Assembly: GCA_900239685.1 (NCBI GenBank)
Contig: OENT01000083.1
Coordinates: forward strand, 62,001-126,000
Direction of reading: 5' to 3'
Length of the DNA: 64,000 nucleotides
From: Rotaria macrura
Taxonomy: Eukaryota > Rotifera > Eurotatoria > Philodinida > Philodinidae
The notes under the pieces are model-generated. The model made no database searches and was not told where the DNA came from. It saw only the letters and a program-made list of their open reading frames with translations. Position numbers and translations under genes: made by a program. Position 1 is the stretch's first letter; each line of letters starts with the position of its first letter. Positions 24,472 through 35,963 of the stretch are shown in pieces.

Positions 24472-25009
24472 CTAAATTAAAAAGCCGCAAATCATTTGAA
24501 TGCTAATGAGATACCAAGTCGAGATCCTCGATGCCATCAGCTTGGATAATCCTATATTGATGTTGTGTCGAATTATATCCAGATCGTTTTGAATATTTGC
24601 TTTTCTGTTATATGACACAGAAAATGTGTATATACTAAATAAACTATGATGAATTGGATTAACTTACATTTTTAAAATGGACATTTTACCACTCAATTCT
24701 CCATACTGCTTTATTCGACTGATATCATCAAGTACATCTAGAACCATATGATTATGAGGAGAAATCGTTGATGTTTCGACTTACTTTTCCATTGACGTAT
24801 ATTTAAAAAAATACATTCTCTATCGGCATAATACTGTTGGTGTTCATTCTCAGATGTTGTTTCATCGATAAGATTATCTAGTAACTGCATTAAATAGAAT
24901 GGTACACAGATAAAACACGAAATAAACTTTTACTTTAAATTTCTGATCGATTGAAGGCTCAATATTTTTAAAACAAAATCGTAAGCGGATTTCGCTGACA
25001 CCATACTTT
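24472..25009 (-). CDS. Unrecognised multi-exon gene (3' part)
   Basis: Four minus-strand exons join with consistent phases: 25009-24934, 24884-24785, 24737-24668 and 24604-24472 (stop TAG at 24474-24472). Introns are 48 to 63 bases with GTAAAA, GTAAGT and GTAAGT donors and CAG/TAG/CAG acceptors. The joined reading includes LLDNLIDETTSENEHQQYY, then NVLDDISRIKQYGELSGK and ANIQNDLDIIRHNINIGL, which look helical and coiled-coil-like. I do not recognise the family. The first exon is uncertain: another frame there (with SAKSAYDFVLKILSLQSI) is equally attractive but would meet a stop in the next exon, so a frameshift is possible. The 5' end was not found. Confidence 0.48.
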
Positions 25010-28000
25010 CTTTACAGATATTGAGTGGGTCAGATTTATATTTCCCTTTTTCAAGTCAAGATTTTTTAAAGCACGCAGTCGATGTCATATTTGAACACTT
25101 GAACAGAGTAACATATCTCTATCGATAAAACATGTGTTGTTCTGACAACATGATTAGTACTCCCTAATTTATATAGAGCATGCTCTATTAATCTAGTCTA
25201 TCACGAAGAAGAAAAAATGTACTCTTTATAGTTATCATTCGAAAACATCCAATGAATAAAATAGACAATAGTTACCCTGTCATCGAGTCACAATTCGTTT
25301 GTAAATAGAAAAAGGATTGGTTTATACTTACTCGAACAAATGTCATATTGGTACATTGCCCCGTAGAATTAAAATTTAAGTAAAAGCTACCAACTTATGT
25401 TGAAAAGTACAAGGAACATTGACATCATTGAAAGTTTGAGTTTAATAAATGAATTTTAAGTCAAAAGTCATTGAAGATATGTAACTGCAGTATTTGTAAA
25501 TGTTAGCATATCAAACGAAAGCAAAGTATCTAAAGAGGATACGATTTTTGAACAGAACTTTGTTTTGCACTGATGAAAAAAGGAAACACTTAATTGTGAG
25601 AGTACTTAGGGGAGATAAAAATGCACTTTGTTAATTTTTCTTCATTATTCAATGTGCGATTCGTCTGACTCTCATGCTTATGTTGTACTTTTAGATAGAT
25701 CTAAGTACTTTCTCCATTAGTTTAATTAGATTGAATTCATTGTGGATATTTCTATTTCATCGTGTTCAGTTTCGATATTGTTTGAAATTGATCTTTTTCG
25801 TTTATGTTTGCTGTTCAACTGTGTTCTATCTTTTATTTTTGTTTGAGAACTAAAACACTTCAAAATTTACGGATGAAATATTATAAATATGCTTTGCTTT
25901 GCCTTGAATCCGTTTTTAGTTGTGGTACTCTGAGGTATACTGTCATGTGGAGCAGAGAGCCAACAGGTACTTCTTGAACAGAAACAAGGTGCTCATCAAC
26001 GTTCTCATAGAAATCAAAAACAAAATGTCAATTTATATTTTATTTTTGAAAGTATATTGTGCAAGATGACACTTTATCTGTTCAAATAAAGCTTCCTAGA
26101 CCTGAAAAGTTTGAGTAAACAGACATTTCTTTACTTAAGCATCTCAAGATCAACTTAAAAGCACACTAACAACCAATGCTATCGTACTGTGCAGGCTCGA
26201 ATCTATGAAAAAATTTATAGATTTTATCCTAGATTTACACTTCAATGGAGAGGAGTTTTTAAACAACTACTGTCCGATGTTTGTCTAAAAAGTACACATA
26301 GTCAGACGTTAAATAATCCATGTGCACAATAGATAAAAAGTTTCCTCCGCTTAATTTCTATAAAGAATCTTAAACCAATAAAAGAGCAATATGTAATAGA
26401 AAAAAGATCAATCCTTCACAGTGCAGCATCAAATCATATCAGTATCGATATAGAAACTTGGACGTATGATCTAGTACGTATGATGCTATTATACCATAAC
26501 CAGTTTAAGCGCATCATCAATCAATTAAACATTTGATATTGAAATTTCCATTTTAAAGTTTGAAACAGATGTAGTGCTTTATTAGCATTTCACGAGTACC
26601 AACAAAGATGTACACTTTTTTAAAAGCATTTTAGAAATTCTAACTAGTCATGATACACTTCAGGTTTAATCTTCGGAAAAAAATTAAGCTCTGTTAGATT
26701 CAGCATGGAAATACGTGCATATTTGCCGATGGCAGTGACAACGAGTTAAGCTTCAAAACCGTTTAGCTTTATAAATTTAATAAAATCAAATTCACTGGCA
26801 AGTATGTCATAAAGAGAATCCAATGGGGACATTATTGTTCATGGCATCAGAAAAGAAATTAATTAAACTATGATCTTCAGCCGTATATACAATAAATTAA
26901 TTTTAAAAAGTAAGTTAAAAGGTGTAGACTGGTGTAGTGTCGTATCGTCTAAATCCCGATTGTGTGTATGATCGTGATTGTTAATCGTTTGACTTTGATT
27001 ACCTTTATCATCATTAACGTACGATGTTTTTCTTTGTGCTCGAGGCAATCTACCAAATAATACTTTACTTTCGATTTGAAGGATATGGTTAAAGATGTCA
27101 GAGGTGCATTCAGCAATAAAAACCATCGAATATGAAACTGCATAGCTTCAACTACCAACGCTGATTGATACTCACACTCTCACTTTCGTAGGGAAATATT
27201 TCTAACTGTACATAAACTACAAGGAAAGAGCTTTTCATTGATGAAAAGTTCACCACGATTCCCACCCAAAACGGATTCAAAAGTGGAAAACGTGATGTGA
27301 TAGTTTTCAATGCTATTAGTTCAATTTAATGCAGAGTTCACTTTGAAAAAATTTAATTTCTGTCTAGTTTATCCTTCATTTCAACAACATTGTTATAGTT
27401 TTTTATGAGTATTTTCACAGTAGGTGCTTACTTTTGACAGATGGATAGGGTACGGGACAATATTTATAATTCAGGGATACTATACACACCTACAAATACA
27501 AGTTTGAAATAAACACACTTTTCCAGGCATTGGTATCATTAGTTGTGCAATGCAAATATATTTCTCAAATTATACGACTTCTCTGCCTTTTTTACTCACC
27601 TTCAGCGACAAAATATATTAAAAATATTTGGACGGGTGTTTTTTTGTTTGATTAGTATCGATCTGATGAATCATTTCTTTCTTTGCTTTCTTTTTCCTCA
27701 AAGAATAAGGTCTCATTGCATGTTGAAAGTACACATTTTATCAATATTGAAGACATGTGGTAGTCTGAAAATGACTTCTATTCATTGTTTCAGTATAATA
27801 AATATGCTCCGATTGATGGATTACGATCAATCTCATATTTATCGATTACCGTGCTTCATTCAATCAAACTTTTAAATTTGAACAGTTACGATAAAATACC
27901 AAAAACAGTTGAACCAACAATCACGCCAAAACTAATCACCGATAATGAAAAAAAATTCGTGTATAACCTTATATTCATACTTCTCAATAAGCATTCAGAG

Positions 28001-28564
28001 AAAAAAAGAAAATTGAAAATGGAGGTTATAGTGGCTCGTGGATGTTAGTGTGAGTTTGTGTCTGAGTGTTGCTTAGAAAATGACTATAATATCCACACTC
28101 AAACCCCAATTATAAGTGTACACGAATTTTCTCCATGACTGCAATATTTAGAAGCATATTGGTGATTATGATTGGTATTGAGAACCATATTCGTTTGTGA
28201 TTATGATTATGGTGGTGTCTCTTTCTAGTCACACTTGCATCTCAAGCGTCCATCTTCATCTTTCTCAGAAATCTATTGTGATAGACTTGTGTTATCTTGA
28301 AAAAGGATCAAAAATAACTTCAAGAGTATCGTACTTTGGATTCAGGCAATAAGGCTAAGAACTAACATGAGAGACTTTATAGTCTTTTCATCGAACACAA
28401 GATAAAAGTATACACGTACTGCCTGACAACACAAGAAATGGAGAACGGTCTCATAAATGATGCGACGAGTATAAATCACATCATTTGAAAGTAAATTACG
28501 ATGCGGTCTAATTAATGTAGAAGCGAGTGAAAAATTTGGAACAATAATTTATTCATTACGCATC
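25010..28564. other. AT-rich DNA, weak coding-like patches
   Basis: An 87-codon minus frame at 26863-27126 (includes SDIFNHILQIESKVLFGRLP) has a plausible composition but no recognised family. Plus frames at 27543-28048 overlap each other and look random. No other feature is supported. Confidence 0.35.
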
Positions 28565-29653
28565 TTATTGGCAGGTGTTTAACGAAACAGTCGCAGTGCT
28601 ATCATTGTAATTGGCTACTGCAAAGTCAAGTCTGCCATCCTTGTTGAAGTCGAACACAGCAATAAAACGTGGGCTATTGCCAATTGAAAACGTCTGATCG
28701 GCAGTGACATTATCTCGACCGTTTCCAAGTAGTACAGTGACAGTATTATCGCCAGAGTTCGCGACAATGGCATCGGGATACCCATCAAGGTTAAAATCCC
28801 CGACAGCAACAGATTGTGGATTTTTACCGGTTGGAAAGTTACTTTGTCCGATAGTACCATTTACGCCGTTTCCAAGTAGTACAGTGACAGTATTATCGCC
28901 AGAGTTCGCAACGATGAGGTCTGGCTTACCATCAAGGTTAAAGTCAGTGACAGCGACTGATTGTGGATTCGTACCAGTTGCAAAGCTACGTTGCCCAATA
29001 GTATCATTTACACCGTTTCCGAGTAGTACAGTGACAGTATTATCGCCCCAGTTCGCAACGATGAGGTCTGGCTTACCATCAAGATTAAAGTCAGTGACAG
29101 CGACTGATTGTGGATTCGTACCAGTTGCAAAGCTAGGTTGTCCAATAGTATCATTTACACCGTTTCCAAGTAGTACAGTGACAGTATTATCACCCGAGTT
29201 CGCGACGATGGCATCCGGATATCCATCGAGGTTAAAATCAGTAGTAGCAATTGATCGTGGATTAAAACCTGTTGAAAAGTTCTTTTGTCCGATGGTGTCA
29301 TTTACGCCGTTTCCAAGTAGTACAGTAACAGTATTATCGCCCCAGTTCGCAACGATGAGGTCTGGCTTACCGTCAAGGTTAAAGTCAGTGACAGCGACTG
29401 ATTGTGGATTTGTACCAGTTGCAAAGCTACGTTGTCCAATAGTGCCATTGACACCGTTCCCCAGTATCACAGTGACAGTATTATCATCCGAGTTTACGAC
29501 GACACAATCTGGATTACCATCACGGTTAAAATCACCGAAAGCAATAGAATCTGGACGGGAACCAACATTAAAGGAGCTTGATTGAAATTGCAGCTGGCAA
29601 GGTGTAGCTACGAAGATTATGAAATAATATGAATAGTAGATAATCAAAAACAT
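28565..29653 (-). CDS. Secreted FG-GAP/VCBS seven-repeat propeller
   Basis: This is an intronless 362-residue protein. A hydrophobic leader (residues about 1-18) marks it as secreted. The rest is seven repeats of about 49 residues, each with a DFNxDGxxD calcium-binding loop, a (V/I)VANxxDNTVTVLLGNG strand pair and an NPQSVAV-like strand; the last repeat is cut short at the C terminus. Seven FG-GAP/VCBS units fit a closed seven-bladed propeller like that of integrin alpha heads, used for adhesion or ligand binding. At DNA level repeats 2-6 follow an exact 147-base period (GTTTCC landmark at 28721, 28868, 29015, 29162 and 29309) and are very alike, which suggests recent homogenisation. Lack of introns and the family's distribution fit horizontal gain from bacteria. 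The opposite strand is also open for 293 codons, a by-product of the repeat composition. Confidence 0.88.
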   Translation of the reverse strand: MFLIIYYSYYFIIFVATPCQLQFQSSSFNVGSRPDSIAFGDFNRDGNPDCVVVNSDDNTVTVILGNGVNGTIGQRSFATGTNPQSVAVTDFNLDGKPDLIVANWGDNTVTVLLGNGVNDTIGQKNFSTGFNPRSIATTDFNLDGYPDAIVANSGDNTVTVLLGNGVNDTIGQPSFATGTNPQSVAVTDFNLDGKPDLIVANWGDNTVTVLLGNGVNDTIGQRSFATGTNPQSVAVTDFNLDGKPDLIVANSGDNTVTVLLGNGVNGTIGQSNFPTGKNPQSVAVGDFNLDGYPDAIVANSGDNTVTVLLGNGRDNVTADQTFSIGNSPRFIAVFDFNKDGRLDFAVANYNDSTATVSLNTCQ

Positions 29654-30052
29654 CTATTACACAAGGCTAGATTTAGAAAAGCCTTAACCGAAACATGGGT
29701 ACTTTTGCAAATTCAATAGTTTAGCCCATAATATGATGCATATTTCAATGCAAGTCATTGGAGCAAAAGAAAGAGAATGGTCGAAACCAATATTATGAAG
29801 GACTGACACACCGATCTATTATTTCCTATCGTTTCTACTCTTACATAGAATAATTGATACAGATGATAAGAAGGGTAAATCGTTAGTATCTGATGGGGAG
29901 GGGTAAAATGCTAAAGATGTGCCCGTACATTTTACGGAAATTTTCAATATATTATAAACGTAGGAAAACATTAGAAGACCCAGAGTCTTCATTTGTGTCC
30001 CTCACAGTACTGATATATGTAAACCCACGGAAAAACATTTTTGAAAAAAACC
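29654..30052. other. Intergenic DNA
   Basis: No gene recognised. Composition shifts toward higher GC near the CCGCGG cluster that follows. Confidence 0.4.
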
Positions 30053-30600
30053 CGTTTGGTAACGGTATTCAAAACTCCGACTTCAGGCGGTTTTTCCAAG
30101 CATCGAAAGTCAGACCATCTATTCGTTTCTTCAAAACCACTCGAAACTGCGGTTCTTGTGACCGCGCTTTCGTGCGGTTTTGAAGAAACGAATAGATGGT
30201 CTGACTTTCGATGCTTGGAAAAACCGCTGAAAACCGCGTTATCAGAAACCGCGGGTTCGAGCGGTTTTTCCCGACACACCAGAGTGAACTAACTCTGATA
30301 TGCGGAACAAAACCTGCCACCTGAAGGTTTCATGTATGGTACCCTTCGAGGGGTAGTGAGGTGAACTCCGTTGAGCCCCATTTCCACAAATTGTCTTTGT
30401 AGAGTCAGATGAATTATCTGTGTAAAAATCTAAAAATTTGATAGAAAAGTGGGGCGCGACATGTTGATTGTCCTTACACATTATATTACTGCTCGAAATG
30501 CACCGCGCTATTCGACAGCAACGGCGCGGTTTTTGAAACCGCGGTNCGCGGTTTTGTGAGTGAAAAACGCGGTTTATAAAACGCTTTCACCTAGAGGTGT
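30053..30600. repeat. CCGCGG-word cluster with 52-bp hairpin
   Basis: Positions 30087-30138 and 30176-30227 are perfect reverse complements over 52 bases, separated by 37 bases, so the strand can fold into a long stem. The stem ends and the surrounding DNA repeat the words GCGGTTTT, AACCGC and ACCGCGG (near 30150, 30163, 30230, 30247, 30259, 30505, 30523, 30534, 30547 and 30570). A single undetermined base (30546) lies inside one such palindrome. Open frames across it are consequences of the palindrome. I see no gene. Confidence 0.75.
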
Positions 30601-31104
30601 AGCACATTATGGTGTAAATAAATGAAAGGGTGATCTCTGACTCCGTAACTTACCGCATCATAGAACCTTGCGATTGCGCCACAGAAAATCGTGATCCCTA
30701 TAGTTACAGGAAGGTGTGTAAAGAACCATAACCAAACTCATTTTAAAATTTTTGTGGCTTCCTTTTAAAATACAATGAGCCTCCTACCATATAAATTCTC
30801 TTGAAACAGCCTGCAGTACCAATCATTTCTTTTTAATTAATTTCTCGAATAACTAATACTGTTTTCTTGTGACTACATCTCAATCCCTCCTATGCAAATA
30901 AAGGTTGATAATAAAATAAGAGCTGCGACATTGTTGTCAATCGATTTGCAGAGTTTAAACTACAACAATTTCAAGATGAATTGAAAACCCTATCATAGCG
31001 CAAGATCAACTGTCTTATGGTATATCCACTAAAAATGAGGTTGATAATGAACAGATGTATTTTAAACAACTAGAGTTTTTTTAACACATAATTTAAAGTT
31101 ACCA
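30601..31104. other. AT-rich spacer between CCGCGG clusters
   Basis: About 500 bases of ordinary AT-rich DNA separate the two clusters. No gene recognised. Confidence 0.4.
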
Positions 31105-31505
31105 CGGTTTATCGAACTGCTAATAACCGCCACATATAAAACGCGGTCACATGTGCCCACACCGCGGTTCAAAAAACCGTTAATAACCGCCACATATAAA
31201 AACGCGGTAATATGTGCAAGCACCGCGGTGTTTTGAACCGCGAAGAACCGCTAGATATGAAACCGCGGTAATAATTGCAAGCACCGCGGTGTTTTGAACC
31301 GGGACGAACCGCTAGATACGAAACCGCGGTTGCAAGTGGAGACACCGCTCTCTTGGAAACCGGTGAAAACTGTTCTGTTTGAAAATGCGGTATGGACAGT
31401 AGATAACGCGGTTTTGGAAATACGTGGTTGTGAAGACCGCATTTCGCCGCGGTTTACCGTGGTCATCTAATGGATACCGCAGGCGTCTTCGTGGAAACCG
31501 CGGTT
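31105..31505. repeat. CCGCGG tandem repeats, period about 60 bp
   Basis: About six units begin near 31121, 31181, 31241, 31301 and 31361, with weaker ones after. The first two share TAATAACCGCCACATATAAA. Units carry GAACCGC..., ACACCGCGGT and AAACCGCGGT palindromes. Later units are more diverged. The region is an island of higher GC with sharp edges in AT-rich DNA. Confidence 0.75.
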
Positions 31506-33094
31506 TTTGGAAAATTATTTTTCCATGGGAACACCTTAAATGACAGCATTTTGTTCTATAAAAGTGAGTGTGTGTCTGGTATATTGTTACTAAACGTTAA
31601 TTTAATTGTTCTACACTAGCGCAGCTCAAGGAAAAGTTTATCTGTTGTCATATTAGAGATCATGTTTTAGTAAAAGTATCTTTATCATAAAATGTAATAA
31701 ATTACAGAAAACATGATTGGATGACACTTAGTAGGAATTCCCTTTTACAGAATAAGCACACTCGCTCATAAAATGTTATTATCTCATAGAATCAATTGCA
31801 CTCTGAAAGTTAAGCTTTCAGAGTGTGATATATTTTCAGGGATCAGTCAGTTGTGCTGTGATGCTTTACTAGTAAACTTGTAATTTGTTAATATCTTTTT
31901 CGACATAAGATTCTTGTCTATTGTGAGTATGATCAGTATTCGAGGCAATAGATGAGACCATGAAATTACATTATTATTCATAAGACATGTTTTTTCGCAT
32001 TCAATTTTAAAAAGAGTCATATAAGAATTTGACTGTTCGTGAAAAGAGAAAAATAAAAATGAAAAATAATGCAACTTGATCATAAAACAGGCACGGCATA
32101 CATGTTGAGTATTAAATAAATTATATGTGAAAAGAACACGAAACAAAGTAAGCACTATAAAAATAAGCAAATATAATTATCCTAAAAAAATTGAGACTAT
32201 ATTGTATATATGGATGCTATTTCTAGCTTATATGCTTCACTTTTTCATATTGAAGTTGTTATTTAGTGCCTCTTATCGTGCATAATTAGTTTGTTTTGCT
32301 CAATCGTCTTATTTTTCGGTACTCAAAATATATTTCTTCTTTATATGAGTCATTTGGTTTTCAAATGTTGTAAGCAGACTTTCGCTGATTATATTTATAT
32401 TATTCATGACTACTGTCTACCTTAGATTTTATAAAGAACAGAATATAATTCCTAACTGAAATTCATACATGCATATTTATAAAAAGAAAAATACTCGGAA
32501 GTTTAAAATTGAACGGAGCTGTCACGGAGTGAAGGTAATTAGCTAAGCAGATACGATTAAATGACCATTTTCCATTTAACTAGATCAGTTCCTGTGAGAC
32601 TCTTCTAGTGCTGGTAGACGATCAAATACTTCATTATATTACGTTCAAAGTGTGGCTGTACGTATGGATATAGCTTTAATCTTAACTAATATCTAAATCA
32701 GTACAATTGGTTTCAATGATTAAAATGAAATCATAAGAGCTGCTAGTTTTAATTCCACTTAAAGTTGTATTGATAAGTATTGATTCAGATAAAGAAGAAC
32801 AACGAGACTATGAATTACGGCAAAGGTGATCCCTATTACCCTAGTTAATGTATCTCAACACAATAAAATCTTATCTTCTGATTATCCATAAAATTTCAAT
32901 TAATTTCCTAAAATTTTTCATCGCATTTATTTCTATTCTGATATTATTTTTCGTAGCCGGATTTTGTCACTGAATGATAAGACTCATTCATTTTTAAATT
33001 TGAAATTAACATCAAATACAATCTCAAATACAATTTAGACAATTTAGTAGAGTAGAAGGCAGTGATTTGAAAAGGTGAATAAATTTTATTTTAC
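31506..33094. other. AT-rich intergenic DNA
   Basis: No gene, RNA or repeat recognised. A short perfect hairpin (GAAAGCTTAACTTTCAGA-like) lies near 31802-31826. Further exons of the cysteine-rich gene, if any, would lie here on the minus strand but I cannot identify them. Confidence 0.35.
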
Positions 33095-33451
33095 CTGATG
33101 CACAAAAATTTACCAATGATAATGGTAAACATACTGCTCGTGGTGAACAGCAAGAATTAATAACACAAACTGAACTATTTGATGCACAGGTATAAGTTAT
33201 ATTATCACACGATCTCAAAACAGAGCATAGACTACCAGGTGCACAATAACTGGTATTATTTGATGAACGGTAATCGTAGCAATCTATTGACGGTGAAAGA
33301 CAGGTGTCATTAGTACTTGAGTTTGCGTTGCACCGTTGTACAGAACAATTTAACGTAGGTTGCCATGCAGAATGAGTTGATGTAGACAAGGTAAATGTGA
33401 CAACACTATTGCTTGCATTACAAGCATAATTTAGTGCTGTCTCGGTTGCAC
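33095..33451 (-). CDS. Cysteine-rich extracellular module, single exon
   Basis: A 357-base minus-strand exon is bounded by an acceptor (TTTTTAG|GTGCAA) and a donor (GCATCAG|GTAAAA). Both ends are phase 1 and its length is a multiple of three, the typical form of a shuffled extracellular module. It encodes 119 residues with about 14 Cys and many N-glycosylation sites (NxS/T), including APGSLCSVLRSCDNITYTC and VCVINSCCSPRAVC. Ser/Thr/Asn-rich, disulfide-rich extracellular proteins of this style are common in bdelloids. I cannot name a domain. No start, signal peptide or neighbouring exon was firmly identified, so this is a partial gene or an orphan exon. Confidence 0.55.
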
Positions 33452-34304
33452 CTAAAAATTCTTCATACGATGAAAAAATGAAATGTGAAGACATAAATCA
33501 ACAAACATTGTATGTACAAGAAGATACTGAGAACTAATACTGTTTCTATTCGCATTGATTATCTGCAAAAAAATAAGTAAATAAATGTATTTCTTGTGAA
33601 TGTCGTCTTTTTTTCTCCTTTGTGATCCCCTATGGGCTGAAATTGTTTTCAAACCGAAGAAAAGAACAAAAAAAATTGTTTGATGTTTATTCATTACCTT
33701 GAAAGAGAAATTTAGCAGATGGGGTGTGTGTGCTGCTTTTCGGTTCAAGGCCATCTCCACCCAAATCCACACCCTACGAAACGTTCTTTGTGTTGTAGTA
33801 GAAGATACTGGAATGGTCAAAGATTTATTAGAAGCGAGAGAATACAGTTGGAAAGGCTTGTTGAAATGGTAATTTTTCGAAGTATAAATCAACTGTATTT
33901 TTTTATTTTGATAGTTTTAGCATGGATTTCAATGCTTGAATTTTGTTGTTCAATAATACTGTATCACGATGCAGCATTAGAAACATTGTGTTTAGCTCTT
34001 CTAATACTAAAAGCGCTACACTCACGTGACAATAACGAGCAACCACGAAAAATTTCTATGCTTGTTGTTGAAAAATGTTTTCATTTCAAAAACAATACAA
34101 TCGATGCTTGGATAAACAATAGCAGTTTATATTTACATTGAGCATCAATACTTTCACGTTCTGCAATGCTACTCATAGCTATGCGTGGCACTTAACTTTA
34201 AAGCACTAAGAACCTAGTAAAATCAAAGTGTTTAAATTCTGAAGCTCTTCATTCTGTAAAAAGTAACGAATCTGAACCTTTCTTTAATTATTTCATTATT
34301 CTGC
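33452..34304. other. Coding-like stretch of uncertain strand
   Basis: From about 33690 to 33868 all of several frames on both strands are open. On plus one reads AISTQIHTLRNVLCVVVEDT then MVKDLLEAREYSWKGLL, and a later frame to 34141 contains ISMLVVEKCFHFKNNTIDAW. The phases of possible introns do not join them. It may be a decayed gene. Confidence 0.25.
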
Positions 34305-34308
34305 TTAA

Positions 34309-35051
34309 GCCCCCCCCCCTCCTAAAAAAAAAGTCAATTTTCGGGAAAATTCCGGAATTGAGATAAATGCACCAGAAGATAGCCCGTTCTTCGCTCTTTC
34401 AGAATTGATATAGGTTTTTATCCAAAAACTCGAATTTGCCGGAAAATTTGGGATTTCTGGAAGCCCTCCTCAAAAAAACTCAATTTTCGTCGAAAATTCT
34501 GAAATATCGAATAAATCTTTTTCGGTTTTACTCAGTTTGCACTTTCAAAAAAGTGCATCCCAAATTTCTTAGTTCACCTCCATACTATGTATTAAAATTT
34601 TGTTTTTGTTTGAAAGAGCAAATCAAGATGCAGGGCATTGCAGAGCCCTTTTTTCAAAAACCGTTCTTTATGACTAGATAACAATGGATCTCTATTCAAC
34701 CCCCCCCCCTTCTTTTTCGGGGCTTTTGAAGTTATTGAACTCGTGATTCCTGTTTTCCGCTGAAAAAGTAAGAATTAAAAAAAGGGGACTCTGCAGTGCG
34801 CTCCATGTGTACATGCTCTTTCTCACAAAAAGAAATTGAAGATATATCATAAACCTCGACCGAGAAATTTGGGTTGCGAAATTCGCTATTTTTGACCCTT
34901 GTCAGGTCCGTATCTCAACCAAACATCATGATAGAGGGCTGAAAATTTAACCATAACCTTTTTATACAAAGCCTAACATATTTTGTAAATTTCATGCAAT
35001 TCGAACGTTCCTGGGCCAAGATCGATTTTTGAGGGGGGGGGGGGGGGGGGC
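34309..35051. mobile_element. TTAA-flanked element with poly-C/poly-G ends
   Basis: The 743-base element starts GCCCCCCCCC and ends GGGGGGGGGC, with TTAA directly outside both ends (34305-34308 and 35052-35055). TTAA duplication with C-rich inverted ends is the pattern of piggyBac-type elements. There is a second C run near 34700. No transposase frame is visible, so it would be non-autonomous. Poly-C length at the ends may be inexact in the assembly. Confidence 0.6.
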
Positions 35052-35055
35052 TTAA

Positions 35056-35963
35056 ATATTTAATTGATAGGATCATGAGTAGAACCTGTTTTTTTTCTGA
35101 AATTTGAAGTTTCTTAACATATCAAGGATTATCTTGAACCATAATTCAATCCTTATGAAGAGCATGCTGCTCTATATGATACAAAAGTATCATCAACAGA
35201 GCATCAATTGCTCTACACGGTACATAGTATTAGACTGACAGTTTTGAATTGCTGTAGTTCCGATTCAATTTAATGCTAAATAAACTCCTAAGCTAGTATT
35301 TTGATCTACAGAAGAGAGACTCACACTTAAATTAGTCAGTAACTGTTACAGAATGATTTTTCACTCTATGTTCTCGATAGAAGAAGCACTTGTTCGAAAG
35401 ATTCTCATCAATTTTTTATTAACGTCGAGGGTACTCATGGTGAACAAGTTTGAATCGATCAATTATTTCTTTTCATCATTTCTTTTGCATTTTTTAACAG
35501 AAAGAGTACGTCCAAAAGATAACTCTAATTAATAAACTATCCTATGCAACCAGAATGATATAAATACGTAGACTGGTACTGCGATTCAGTTTTTCTTGCT
35601 AGAAAATTTCTGATAAACTCTACGTTGAGCATATAGTGGGGCTTGAGTAGAAACTCTAGACACTCAATGAGACACTACAGAAATAATAGGTGATTAATGC
35701 CTGTGGATTAGGTATGCACCGATGAATTCTTCTATATTTCATACAATACATAATGAGAGTTTCAGTTTCAGTTTCATCCTGTAGGGTGACACAACAGGAA
35801 AACGATTATGTTGCGATAGGAAAGAAAAGTAGAAAAACGATAATCGTATTTGTCTTATAATTTTTTTTTCTTTGTATGTTTTTTTAATATTTATCATTAT
35901 TTGGTTTGGATTGTATTCACTAGCAATGATAAGAGCCACCGTCGGGATGGTAACGTGTGCTAG
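35056..35963. other. AT-rich intergenic DNA
   Basis: No gene or repeat recognised. Confidence 0.4.

Noticed and set aside
28704-29585. 293-codon open frame on plus
   Set aside because: It lies entirely antisense to the FG-GAP gene; its regular PSSTVTVLSP pattern is the complement of the 147-base repeat. The minus frame has leader and calcium-loop motifs.
29893-30320. Four overlapping 80-96 codon frames on both strands
   Set aside because: They run through the palindromic CCGCGG cluster and mirror each other; the openness comes from the inverted repeat, not from a gene.
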